Source of the DNA: an uncultured Collinsella sp.
GTDB taxonomy: Bacteria; Actinomycetota; Coriobacteriia; Coriobacteriales; Coriobacteriaceae
DNA length: 36,952 nt
NCBI GenBank assembly: GCA_900540855.1
Contig: UQHK01000020.1
Location: 1 to 36,952 of the forward strand
Direction: 5' to 3'
This document shows, in pieces, positions 1 to 7,101 of the stretch (the stretch's first letter is position 1; every line of letters starts with the position of its first letter). The notes beneath the pieces were generated by a model. It was not told the DNA's origin. It did not search any database and worked only from the letters and a program-made list of their open reading frames with translations. A program made the position numbers and the translations under genes.

Positions 1-669
1 GACGCGCTCGACGATGCGGCGCTGCTCGGCGAGAGGCGGGAGGGGGAGAAATAGCTCTTTTAGCACTGCTGCTTTGATTCCTTTTGCGGTCGTCCCCGTG
101 GCATGATCCTTAACTTGAATTTGGAACAGTGGAGATAGAATTATTTGGCAGAACAGGGCATTGTCTGGACCAACTGTGCCGTAATTCTGAAGGGTAATGA
201 CACGCTGTCCACAGCTGCAACGTTTCATTTCGCATATCGCGCAACACCCCATCGGGGCTTCGGTTGTAAACAGCAAATCGCCACGGTGGGTCTCCCCGCG
301 AGACAAGCGTGTTGCATATTCGTCTTCTGAAATATACTCCTCGCGCGTGTAATCAATATAGCCTTGGCGAATGTTGCTCGCAGTCATTAGCCGAACACCT
401 GAAGGTGATTTATGAGGTGTTTTACCCCTGTAATCAATGAAGTTATATACGGTTTCCAGCCTTGTCCAAGCCCACCCCTCGGGCAGCTCCTCAAACGGCA
501 CTTCGTTCGCGATGCACTTATCGCTAGTCACGCGACCCTTGGCATCCACCTTCTTCTCATAGGGGGAGCCATCGGAACCGCTCAGACGTTCAATTGTGTT
601 CGCAACAAGCGTTGTAAAATCTAGCGATATGAGCGTCCCGGTTGCTTCTGCACTTTGATGCTCCTGCAT
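1..669 (-). CDS. hsdS: Type I restriction-modification specificity subunit (HsdS), 3' part cut off by window edge
   Basis: Reading the minus strand from the ATG at 669-667 gives 223 uninterrupted residues running off the left edge. After about 55 residues comes the stretch VPFEELPEGWAWTRLE, the typical entry into an HsdS target-recognition domain. It continues with RGKTP, MTASNIRQGYID, RGDLLFTTEAPMG and ends LPLPPLAEQRRIVERV, the hallmark closing motif of a recognition domain before the conserved helix. HsdS proteins choose the DNA site for the HsdM/HsdR complex. An in-frame TAA directly precedes the ATG, and AAGGA lies about 10 nt upstream, so the start is firm. The gene is divergent from the DUF262 gene with only 67 bp between them, so no hsdM lies directly upstream. 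It could be a first-in-operon, orphan or silent hsdS. Codon use is less GC-rich than the core genes, suggesting transfer. The family call is secure; whether the gene is intact is unknown. Confidence 0.88.
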   Translation of the reverse strand, partial: MQEHQSAEATGTLISLDFTTLVANTIERLSGSDGSPYEKKVDAKGRVTSDKCIANEVPFEELPEGWAWTRLETVYNFIDYRGKTPHKSPSGVRLMTASNIRQGYIDYTREEYISEDEYATRLSRGETHRGDLLFTTEAPMGCCAICEMKRCSCGQRVITLQNYGTVGPDNALFCQIILSPLFQIQVKDHATGTTAKGIKAAVLKELFLPLPPLAEQRRIVERV

Positions 670-736
670 TTAACGTCCTTCGTTCGGTGGAGGGCCGACC
701 GTAAGTGACGCAAACAAGACAAGGGGGATTGCGTAA

Positions 737-2860
737 ATGAAAGCAACCGAGGCAAATCTGCTCGACCTTATGGGCGTGGCGAAGATGCAGTTCGTCATTC
801 CCGTGTACCAGCGAGTTTACTCGTGGAGTGTAAAAGAGTGCGAGGTGCTTTGGGATGACGTTATGCGAGCGGGTCGTGATGACGTATCGCACTTCGTGGG
901 GTCGATGCTCTATATCCCCGAGTCCGAGAGCTCTGCCACGAGCATTTCGCGTGTGCTTCTGATTGACGGGCAGCAGCGCATGACGACGTTTTCGTTGATG
1001 ATTGCTGCTTTGGCTGACTATCTGGAGGGTAATCCCGACAAGGCCGGTTTCCTTGGCGATCTCAAGATCTCAGCGCTGAGGAAAAATTACCTCTTTAACG
1101 ATGATGACTACAACGGTCTGGCGCGCTACAAGCTGGTGCTTTCGCAGGACGATAAAGAGACGCTGTTTTCCATCGTATCTAGGTCTCCCGTGCCAGATGA
1201 AAAATCGGATCGGATCGTCGAGAACTATGCGTTCTTCCGTGAAAAGATGCACGGGAAATCATTCGACCCTGCAAGGCTTTGGGCGGGGCTAAACCGCGTG
1301 CAGATCATCGACACCAAGCTCACCGCGGGCGTTGATAATGCTCAGCTCATATTTGAGTCCATGAACTCCAAGGGCAAGCCGCTCACGCCTATTGACCTCA
1401 TTCGTAACTTCGTTCTTATGTCTCTTCCCAATGACGAGCAGGCCAAGCTTTACGAGGGTTACTGGCACCCGCTCGAGCGCTTGTTCGGAAAAGGCGGCGA
1501 AGAAGAGTTCAATGCATTTATCTGGTACTGGCTGTGGCTCAAGGTTCCCAATAGGATGCCAAAGGAAAACGAGGCCTACTACGAGTTCAAACGCTATTTC
1601 GCTGATGACTACGATGGGGATACCGAGGGCCTGCTGAAGGAGCTCCGCGAATATGCGCAAAGATATGCCAGGTTGTTCCTTGGCGAGGAGAAAGACGATG
1701 GCCTGCACCAAGTATTCGGCAGAATCGTAAGCCTTGATGTGAAGCAGATCAGGCCTCTTTTGATGCTGCTTTACTCGGTTTACGAGGGAAATATGTTAAA
1801 CCGCAATGCGTTTTTACGTATCTGCGAGACTATCGAGTCGTTCCTGTTTAGGCGGGCGGTTTGCGGCAGGCTTACCACGGGCCTAAATAATTTCTTTGCC
1901 GGCATGTACCGCAATCTCGAGCAGCAGGACGATATAGAGGGGTACGTTACGGCGATGCTCCTTATCCACAGCAGCGGTATGACTGCGTACTTCCCGACGG
2001 ACGAGCATTTTGTCGAGGAGTTTAAGACGCGCGACTGCTACAACCGCTTCTCCAAAAAGCGCTATTACCTGGAACGCATGGAGAACTGGCACCACCCGAA
2101 GGAGTCTATCTCGGCTGACGATTACCAGATCGAGCACGTCATGCCCCAGACGATTGATGATGAGCACGGCTGGAAGGAATCGCTTGGCGAGAACTGGGAA
2201 GACATCCACGACAGGCTGTGCAACAACTTAGGAAATCTTACGCTGACGGGCTACAACCAGGAGTACTCAAACCGGTCGTTCTCGGACAAGCTCAATCTTC
2301 CGAACGTGGGACTTAAATGCAGCCCGCTCTACCTGAACAAGTCGATCGCCTCGCATGAAAAATGGGGCGAGGAGGAGATTAGGCAGCGTGCGGACGAGCT
2401 GGCGAAAGAGGCGTGCGAGATATGGAAATATCCCGACCTTCCGGCAGATGTCGTCGACAAGTATCGCCCCTCTCGCGGGGAGTCTGACGAGGCGCCTATC
2501 TGGACCTTGCAAGAGAACCATCCAACCTTTGCCGAGGGCGGGCTTAATCAAAAATTGTTCGAGGAGATACGCGAGTCTATCCTCAACGCCAATCCTTCGT
2601 GGGAATCCTATATGGCCAAGTACTACGTAGGATTCAGGTCGGGCAAACGGAAGTTGCATGCCGTGCTGGAAGGCAGGACTAGCAACGGCGGCTGGATTGC
2701 CGTTGGCTTGGCAAAGAGTGTGGATGATCTAATGGATCCAGAGGACATGTGCCAGGACAAACGCACGCAGGGTGGATTTGGCCCGGGCCTACCGACCTAT
2801 GTTGCCCTTCGGAATGCCGATGACATTTCCGCGGTGCTCGATCTCATAAAGCAGTGCTAG
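737..2860 (+). CDS. DUF262/DUF1524 (GmrSD-type) nuclease-like protein
   Basis: 707 residues. The N-terminal DUF262 (ParB-like nucleotide-binding) domain shows IPVYQRVYSW at about 21-30 and LIDGQQRMTTF at about 75-85; DGQQR is the family signature. Near 464-520 is the DUF1524 HNH-type nuclease motif, IEHVMPQT followed by NNLGNLTLTGYNQEYSNRSF. The last 110 or so residues resemble a DUF5655-like C-terminal domain. GmrSD proteins are type IV restriction enzymes that use NTP hydrolysis to cut modified (for example glucosylated) phage DNA; here both halves sit in one chain. A GGGGG stretch lies 10 nt before the ATG. The neighbours (hsdS, AAA ATPase) suggest a small defence island. The actual target modification cannot be read from the sequence. 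The family call is strong; restriction activity is inferred. Confidence 0.88.
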   Translation: MKATEANLLDLMGVAKMQFVIPVYQRVYSWSVKECEVLWDDVMRAGRDDVSHFVGSMLYIPESESSATSISRVLLIDGQQRMTTFSLMIAALADYLEGNPDKAGFLGDLKISALRKNYLFNDDDYNGLARYKLVLSQDDKETLFSIVSRSPVPDEKSDRIVENYAFFREKMHGKSFDPARLWAGLNRVQIIDTKLTAGVDNAQLIFESMNSKGKPLTPIDLIRNFVLMSLPNDEQAKLYEGYWHPLERLFGKGGEEEFNAFIWYWLWLKVPNRMPKENEAYYEFKRYFADDYDGDTEGLLKELREYAQRYARLFLGEEKDDGLHQVFGRIVSLDVKQIRPLLMLLYSVYEGNMLNRNAFLRICETIESFLFRRAVCGRLTTGLNNFFAGMYRNLEQQDDIEGYVTAMLLIHSSGMTAYFPTDEHFVEEFKTRDCYNRFSKKRYYLERMENWHHPKESISADDYQIEHVMPQTIDDEHGWKESLGENWEDIHDRLCNNLGNLTLTGYNQEYSNRSFSDKLNLPNVGLKCSPLYLNKSIASHEKWGEEEIRQRADELAKEACEIWKYPDLPADVVDKYRPSRGESDEAPIWTLQENHPTFAEGGLNQKLFEEIRESILNANPSWESYMAKYYVGFRSGKRKLHAVLEGRTSNGGWIAVGLAKSVDDLMDPEDMCQDKRTQGGFGPGLPTYVALRNADDISAVLDLIKQC

Positions 2861-2863
2861 GTT

Positions 2864-2892
2864 GAAGGCCGGGAATCTAATTCTCGGCCTTC
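2864..2892. terminator. Hairpin between convergent genes
   Basis: GAAGGCCG and CGGCCTTC form a perfect 8-bp stem that continues through a G/T wobble into GAAT/ATTC around a CTA loop. It lies exactly between the stop of the DUF262 gene and the stop of the minus-strand small gene, so it can act as a shared bidirectional terminator. No clear T-tract follows on either strand, so efficiency is uncertain. Confidence 0.5.
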
Positions 2893-2927
2893 GCCAGCTC
2901 GGAATTGCCGATGGCTTATCTGCCCGC

Positions 2928-3350
2928 CTACGCCATCGCGATCCCGCGGGCTGCACTCAGCAGCTCATACTCCCTCTGGCTCCACTGGTGCAGCTCGGCA
3001 GCCTCGACGGCATCTCGGCACAAGTCCAAAAACACCTCGGCTCCCTCGCAGAAGCACTCGCGGGCAAAGGTGCCGGATCCGTCCGCAACGCACTTGCCGT
3101 CGGCAAAGAGCTTCCAACTCGATGGCTCGCGCGAGTCGTCTCCGAGCAGCTTGATCTGCAGCACATGTGGATTGCCAGCAGCACAGAGCTCTTCCTCGAG
3201 CTTCTGTACCGTAAAGCGCATCTGGTGGGAGAGGCTGCTCTTGACCATGGCCGAGGCATAGCCGCTCGGCTCGTCCAGAAGATGCATTCGTTTTGGCTTG
3301 GCTGCCAGGTTGTGGAAGTTGCGCTTGCTGCGCACGGAGAAATTGTCCAT
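2928..3350 (-). CDS. Hypothetical protein, 140 residues, unknown function
   Basis: I do not recognise this protein. The minus-strand frame is open as far as 3623, but the ATG at 3350-3348 has AAAGGAG seven bases upstream and gives a sensible start (MDNFSVRSKRNF). The N-terminus is basic (RSKRNFHNLAAKPKRMH). The middle has alternating charged and hydrophobic residues, with four cysteines between about residues 60 and 115. The C-terminus is acidic to neutral (AEVFLDLCRDAVEAAELHQW). No signal peptide or membrane segment is seen. It converges on the DUF262 gene and is divergent from the AAA/DUF4143 gene. A minus-strand hairpin with TTTT at 3446-3469 lies in its 5' region. It may be cargo of the same accessory segment; no function is proposed. 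Confidence 0.6.
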   Translation of the reverse strand: MDNFSVRSKRNFHNLAAKPKRMHLLDEPSGYASAMVKSSLSHQMRFTVQKLEEELCAAGNPHVLQIKLLGDDSREPSSWKLFADGKCVADGSGTFARECFCEGAEVFLDLCRDAVEAAELHQWSQREYELLSAARGIAMA

Positions 3351-3445
3351 ACGGACTCCTTTCATCGATGTTGGCAGGGCCACCGTGCCTCTTGGTCGGT
3401 TGGCGTCGGGATCGTGGAGCCAACTCTCTACCCCGACTCTGGATA

Positions 3446-3469
3446 AAACGCGCCCGCTTCTTGCGGGCA
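3446..3469 (-). terminator. Minus-strand hairpin with T-run upstream of the small unknown gene
   Basis: GCCCGC (3453-3458) and GCGGGC (3464-3469) pair around a 5-nt loop. On the minus strand the stem is followed by GCG and then TTTT at 3449-3446, giving a short intrinsic-terminator shape about 95 bp before the start of the minus-strand gene. It may block read-through from the divergent region or attenuate that gene. Confidence 0.45.
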
Positions 3470-3570
3470 CGATGGAGTCTATCAGCGCGCGCGGACAGAA
3501 ATCAAGCGTCGCTCGCGAAATGACGCGCGGGCGGCGCTTGATTTCGCCGGCTGCTGTTAGGCTTAAATCC

Positions 3571-3685
3571 GAAAAAGTGTCGAAATCACCCGTGTAAAAG
3601 TACGGAAAAGTGTCGTAATACACACTTTAAAAACTCGGAAGAGTGTCGAAATAAGCACCTAACAACCATGGAAAAGTGTATCCTA
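3571..3685 (+). repeat. Four direct repeats with exact 33-bp period upstream of the AAA/DUF4143 gene
   Basis: Copies of the core GGAAAAGTGTCGAAAT begin at 3571 (GAAAAAGTGTCGAAAT), 3604 (GGAAAAGTGTCGTAAT), 3637 (GGAAGAGTGTCGAAAT) and 3670 (GGAAAAGTGT then diverging). Start-to-start spacing is 33, 33 and 33 bp, about three helical turns, while the 17 bp between cores are not conserved. Unit 2 also holds an inverted repeat, AAAGTGT (3607-3613) with ACACTTT (3622-3628). The array ends 34 bp before the favoured start of the ATPase gene. The layout suits a multi-site operator or iteron-like binding array. Confidence 0.85.
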
Positions 3686-3718
3686 GTCCTAGAACAGCAC
3701 GTAATAAGGGGTACGCTT

Positions 3719-5041
3719 ATGCTGCAGAGAAAAGCAAAAGCACAGTTTGAATCTTGGCTTGCCTCGTCGCCTAACAAGGCTCTTTTGGTCAAGGGCGCTC
3801 GACAGGTAGGAAAGTCATATTTGGTCAACGTCTTTGCAAACGAATCGTTCGAAAATGTCGTGACGTTCGACCTTATCGCCGACGCGTCCGTGCGCGATTC
3901 GTTTTTGGCGGCGAAAAGTGCGGACGACCTGCTTATGCGCATGTCTATCGCTGCGACGCAGCCGATGGTTGCGAACAAGACCGTCGTGGTTATCGACGAG
4001 GTACAGCGATGCCCCAACGTGGTGACGTTTATCAAATACCTGGTCCAGCGCGGCGACTTTCGATACATCCTTACCGGATCGCTCCTTGGCGTTGAGCTCG
4101 AGGGCATCGATTCCCTGCCGGTGGGGTATGTCGAGCAGGTCCAGATGTACCCGCTCGACTTTGAGGAGTTTTGCTGGGCAAGCGGCGTTGCTGCCGGAGC
4201 GTTTGACATGCTCAGGGGTTGTCTAAAGGACGAAAAGGAGCTCCCCGGCTATCTGTATGACCGCTTGCTCAATCTGTTCCATCAGTATGTGGTGGTGGGG
4301 GGCATGCCCGACGCGGTCAATTCCTTCTTGGCGACGCGCAATGTCGACGAGGTTCGAAACATCCATCGCGATCTTCACGCCCTGTATCGCGATGACATCG
4401 CAAAGTACGCTCCGCCTGAGCTACGCTTGGTTATTCGCGATATCTATGATCTGATTCCCAGCGAGGCCGGCTCCAAAAACAAGCGATTCAAACTGTCATC
4501 GATTAACGGTGTCAAACGTTTTTCGCAGGTGACAGATCATTTTCTCTGGTTATCGGAGGCGGGTGTCGCGCTTCCCGTATATAACGTAACGGCGCCCGTG
4601 GCACCCCTTTTATTGGGGGAGCAGCGAAATCTGTTCAAGCTGTTTTACTTGGATACCGGAATGCTCATGTCGTCGTATTCCAAGAAGGTCGCCCAAGGCG
4701 TTTTTGATGGGGAGGCGGAAGACCCCTTTGGCATGAATATGGGGGCGGCGTTTGAGGGCTTCGTTGCCCAAGAGCTCAAAGCTCATGGATTTAGATTGCG
4801 CTACTTTACGTCCAAAAAGGTCGGTGAGCTCGATTTTGTGGAAGAGACGCTCGATGGGGAAGTGCTCGCCATCGAGGTCAAGTCGGGCAAGAGCTTTAAG
4901 TCTCACGCGGCGCTCGATAACGCACTGGCAACGAAGGGCTACGGAATCGATCGCGCCCTGGTACTTGCGGAATGTAATCTTCACCGCGATGGTGACGTAC
5001 TGTATCTGCCCATCTTTATGGCAGGGCTTTTGGAACCGTAA
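3719..5041 (+). CDS. AAA-family ATPase with DUF4143 domain
   Basis: 440 residues from the ATG at 3719, which has AAGGGG 7 nt upstream and gives the usual family N-terminus. An earlier in-frame ATG at 3668 overlaps the last 33-bp repeat and has no ribosome site. Walker A is GARQVGKS (about 26-33) and Walker B is VVVIDEVQR (about 89-97), typical of the AAA_14 group. The C-terminal half is DUF4143, with YLDTGML, EGFVAQEL and then GELDFV...AIEVKSGK near 370-395. That last pattern has the D...ExK layout of PD-(D/E)xK nuclease-like folds. The role of this widespread family is not established. It is the last gene of the defence-like segment and converges with the following minus-strand gene; a weak GCCGG/CCGGC hairpin (5048-5062) lies between them. 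Confidence 0.88.
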   Translation: MLQRKAKAQFESWLASSPNKALLVKGARQVGKSYLVNVFANESFENVVTFDLIADASVRDSFLAAKSADDLLMRMSIAATQPMVANKTVVVIDEVQRCPNVVTFIKYLVQRGDFRYILTGSLLGVELEGIDSLPVGYVEQVQMYPLDFEEFCWASGVAAGAFDMLRGCLKDEKELPGYLYDRLLNLFHQYVVVGGMPDAVNSFLATRNVDEVRNIHRDLHALYRDDIAKYAPPELRLVIRDIYDLIPSEAGSKNKRFKLSSINGVKRFSQVTDHFLWLSEAGVALPVYNVTAPVAPLLLGEQRNLFKLFYLDTGMLMSSYSKKVAQGVFDGEAEDPFGMNMGAAFEGFVAQELKAHGFRLRYFTSKKVGELDFVEETLDGEVLAIEVKSGKSFKSHAALDNALATKGYGIDRALVLAECNLHRDGDVLYLPIFMAGLLEP

Positions 5042-5078
5042 CGTGCCGCCGGCTCTTCCGGCCTTCCCTTAACCCTCG

Positions 5079-6047
5079 CTACTCGTCGTCTCCGTCGTTG
5101 GGGTCGCCCTTGAGGGTGTTGATGTCCAGGTACTGGTTGTCATCCTCTTTTTGCTGCGTTGCCGATTCGGACGCGGTGGGGCCGCGGAAAAGCTGGAATC
5201 CCTCAAATGCGATCACGCCGAGCAGGGCAATGATAATGGCGATAAAGGCAACCTTGACTGCCTGCGGAAATTCCGAGAAACGCAGCGCCTTTTCCTCGGC
5301 GTAATAATCGGCGAAGCGCTCTTCGCCCGTGCTTTTGGTATACGCCGGCGCGGACGCGGCCTCCGGGTCATATTCCGGTGCAGGCGTGGCAGCGTACGGA
5401 TCGTTGAGATAATCGCTCGATGCGGTGCCATAGTCCTCGGTCTCGATGCGACCGGTGCCAGCATAGTCATCGGAATAATCGGAATATGCCGCACCGCCCT
5501 CATAGTCCGCGGCGCTCGTGTTGGCGGCAAAAAGCGGGTTAACTGGAACGTCGAGCGCCGGCATGCCGGTAGAGGTCTCATCAAGATCGGTTGCAGCCCA
5601 GGAATCGTAGGCAACTTGATGGGCAACGGGCTCATCGAGCCTTGTGACCGGAGGCTTGCGTGCCGCAGGAACAGGCAACTGCTGGGCGCTGTACATAACG
5701 GTGCTGTCGGCCGATTTGCCCTGCGTCGCTGCAGCGAGAAATGCCGCCGTCTCGGACGGGTCGCTTGCGGGGCGGGGAGTGGGTGTGGGCGCAGACGCGG
5801 GCGTCGAAACAGGCGACTGCGCAGGAACCGGCGCAGATGCGGGCTTAGGCGCAAGTGCGGGATTGGGGCTTGACGGGCGAGCCCCGCCGCCCATGAGTTC
5901 GTCGGCGGTCCACGGGCGATCATCCATCACGTCGTCAAGGCTCAGCGAAAACAGGTCGTCTTCACCCTCATCGAACATGCGGTGCACATGTCCACCAATT
6001 GCCGGAATCAATCCGCGACCGGTGCATGATGCCTTGCTCAACGCCAT
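5079..6047 (-). CDS. Pro/Ala-rich single-pass membrane protein of unknown function
   Basis: 322 residues from the ATG at 6047-6045, with AAAGGG about 10 nt upstream; the longer frame to 6143 lacks a clear ribosome site. An acidic segment (DEGEDDLFSLSLDDVMDD) follows the first 30 residues. Next is a low-complexity stretch of Pro/Ala/Ser repeats at about 55-100, then an acidic Tyr/Asp-rich linker (DYEGGAAYSDYSDD). Near residues 265-290 is one hydrophobic helix, VAFIAIIIALLGVIAFEGFQLF, followed by about 37 mostly polar, acidic residues. There is no N-terminal signal, so the long N-terminal part is probably cytoplasmic and tethered by the late helix. I recognise no catalytic domain. It lies downstream of the YheO-type regulator on the same strand, with a 123-bp gap. 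Confidence 0.65.
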   Translation of the reverse strand: MALSKASCTGRGLIPAIGGHVHRMFDEGEDDLFSLSLDDVMDDRPWTADELMGGGARPSSPNPALAPKPASAPVPAQSPVSTPASAPTPTPRPASDPSETAAFLAAATQGKSADSTVMYSAQQLPVPAARKPPVTRLDEPVAHQVAYDSWAATDLDETSTGMPALDVPVNPLFAANTSAADYEGGAAYSDYSDDYAGTGRIETEDYGTASSDYLNDPYAATPAPEYDPEAASAPAYTKSTGEERFADYYAEEKALRFSEFPQAVKVAFIAIIIALLGVIAFEGFQLFRGPTASESATQQKEDDNQYLDINTLKGDPNDGDDE

Positions 6048-6170
6048 TCTGTTCCACCCTTTCGAAATACTAATGACATCGATTATATGGAACTTCCCAA
6101 GTGGCTCGGTCTTGGATTCGTGCTTTCCAGAACTCGCGCCCAAAAGGGGAGGGGCAATCCAGGCGAGTGC

Positions 6171-6824
6171 CTACTTGTCGCCGGCCGCCGCCTTGGCCTC
6201 ATTGAGGTAGCTATAGAAGCTGTACTTAGAGATGCCAAAGAACTCGCAGGCGCGCTCGCTCGACTTGGAAATGAGGAAGGCGCCGCGACGGTCGAGGTAG
6301 CCGATGGCGCGAATGCGCTCATCTTTGGTCATAAGTGCCGCGGGCTTGCCCACAAACTGCTCGCACTCGTGCAGCAGGTCCTCGAGCAGGTCGCCGATGT
6401 TCTTGGTAATGGGCTCGGGCTCGGTGTAGCCCGTGCCGCCGGTGCCGGTAAAGGCGTCGAGCGAACGCTCAAAAGCCTTCATAAGCGTAATGTCAAAGTT
6501 GATGCCCAAAATGCCGACGGGCTTGCCCTCGTCGTTGCGGATAAAGATGGTCGAGGACTTGAGCAGCTTGCCATCGGTGGTTTTGGTGAGGTATGGCTCG
6601 CGGTCGTGCACGTCGGTGGTGCCCTCATGCATAGACTCAAACACAATATGGCTGGGGCCGTCACCCAGTTTGCGCTCGCTGACGTGGCCGTTTTCGATCA
6701 CTACGATGGAGTGGTCCACATCCTCGGTCTCCAGATCGTGGACGACGACTTCGCAGTTGGGACCAAATTGGAGCGCCAGACCGTGTGCGAGGCGCTTGTA
6801 AAACTCAATCTGTGCGGGGGTCAT
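6171..6824 (-). CDS. YheO-type PAS/helix-turn-helix transcriptional regulator
   Basis: 217 residues from the ATG at 6824-6822, with AGGAAGG 6 nt upstream. Residues about 5-115 match the YheO-like PAS domain (CEVVVHDLE, SIVVIENGHVSERKLGDGPS, FIRNDEGKPVGILGINFDIT). After a Gly-rich linker, residues 155-215 form the family's C-terminal helix-turn-helix (IGYLDRRGAFLISKSSERACEFFGISKYSFYSYLNEA). Such proteins are ligand-sensing DNA-binding regulators; DauR of Pseudomonas is a known member. It is divergent from ygeX across 277 bp that hold two near-identical 15-bp palindromes, so it probably controls the ygeX cluster and itself. The effector is unknown; a purine or diaminopropionate intermediate is an inference. 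Confidence 0.88.
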   Translation of the reverse strand: MTPAQIEFYKRLAHGLALQFGPNCEVVVHDLETEDVDHSIVVIENGHVSERKLGDGPSHIVFESMHEGTTDVHDREPYLTKTTDGKLLKSSTIFIRNDEGKPVGILGINFDITLMKAFERSLDAFTGTGGTGYTEPEPITKNIGDLLEDLLHECEQFVGKPAALMTKDERIRAIGYLDRRGAFLISKSSERACEFFGISKYSFYSYLNEAKAAAGDK

Positions 6825-6943
6825 GGGTGCCTTCCTAAAAATTAGTTTGGGCACACTTTGCCATAAACCACACCTGTTCGCAAACAAATACATAGACAGG
6901 CTAATTGGTGACCGTTCGGCGGCGAAAAGGTACCGATTACGGC

Positions 6944-6958
6944 AACAAACAATTTGTT
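6944..6958. promoter_or_regulatory. Palindromic operator candidate 1 in regulator-ygeX gap
   Basis: AACAAACAATTTGTT: perfect 6-bp arms AACAAA/TTTGTT around CAA. A second copy of the same arms lies 51 bp further on (centre to centre), about five helical turns. A lone half-site AACAAA occurs at 6883-6888. The likely binder is the adjacent YheO-type regulator. Confidence 0.65.
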
Positions 6959-6994
6959 AGGTTTTCCAATCAAAAAGTGTGATAGAACAGTGCT

Positions 6995-7009
6995 AACAAA
7001 CTTTTTGTT
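6995..7009. promoter_or_regulatory. Palindromic operator candidate 2 in regulator-ygeX gap
   Basis: AACAAACTTTTTGTT has the same AACAAA/TTTGTT arms and 3-bp spacer as the site at 6944-6958; 13 of 15 positions are identical. It lies 93 bp before the ygeX start. A further GGCTGAA/TTCAGCC stem (7027-7033 with 7049-7055) sits between this site and the ygeX ribosome site. Confidence 0.65.
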
Positions 7010-7101
7010 TGGCATCCACATAAAAGTTCAGCCGTGTGAATGGGATCGGGCTGAAACGCGTATGCGGGGGCCGGCAAGAGAGGACTTAAGGAGTTCACCG
7101 T

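Larger units (their letters stand above)
3351..3718. other. 368-bp intergenic region between the unknown minus gene and the AAA ATPase
   Basis: No convincing gene lies here. It contains a hairpin at 3446-3469 oriented as a minus-strand terminator, and the four-unit 33-bp array at 3571-3685 directly before the AAA/DUF4143 start. Open frames crossing it lack ribosome binding sites. Both flanking genes are divergent, so their promoters must be here; TATCCT at 3679-3684 is a possible -10 for the plus gene, without a good -35. Confidence 0.6.

Noticed and set aside
2862..3446. 194-residue plus-strand gene overlapping the small minus-strand gene
   Set aside because: No ribosome site at its start, and it is the antisense shadow of the minus gene that has a good AAAGGAG site.
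3571..3685. CRISPR array
   Set aside because: Only four short cores, the last degenerate, with about 17-bp gaps and no cas genes; the period suits operator sites better.
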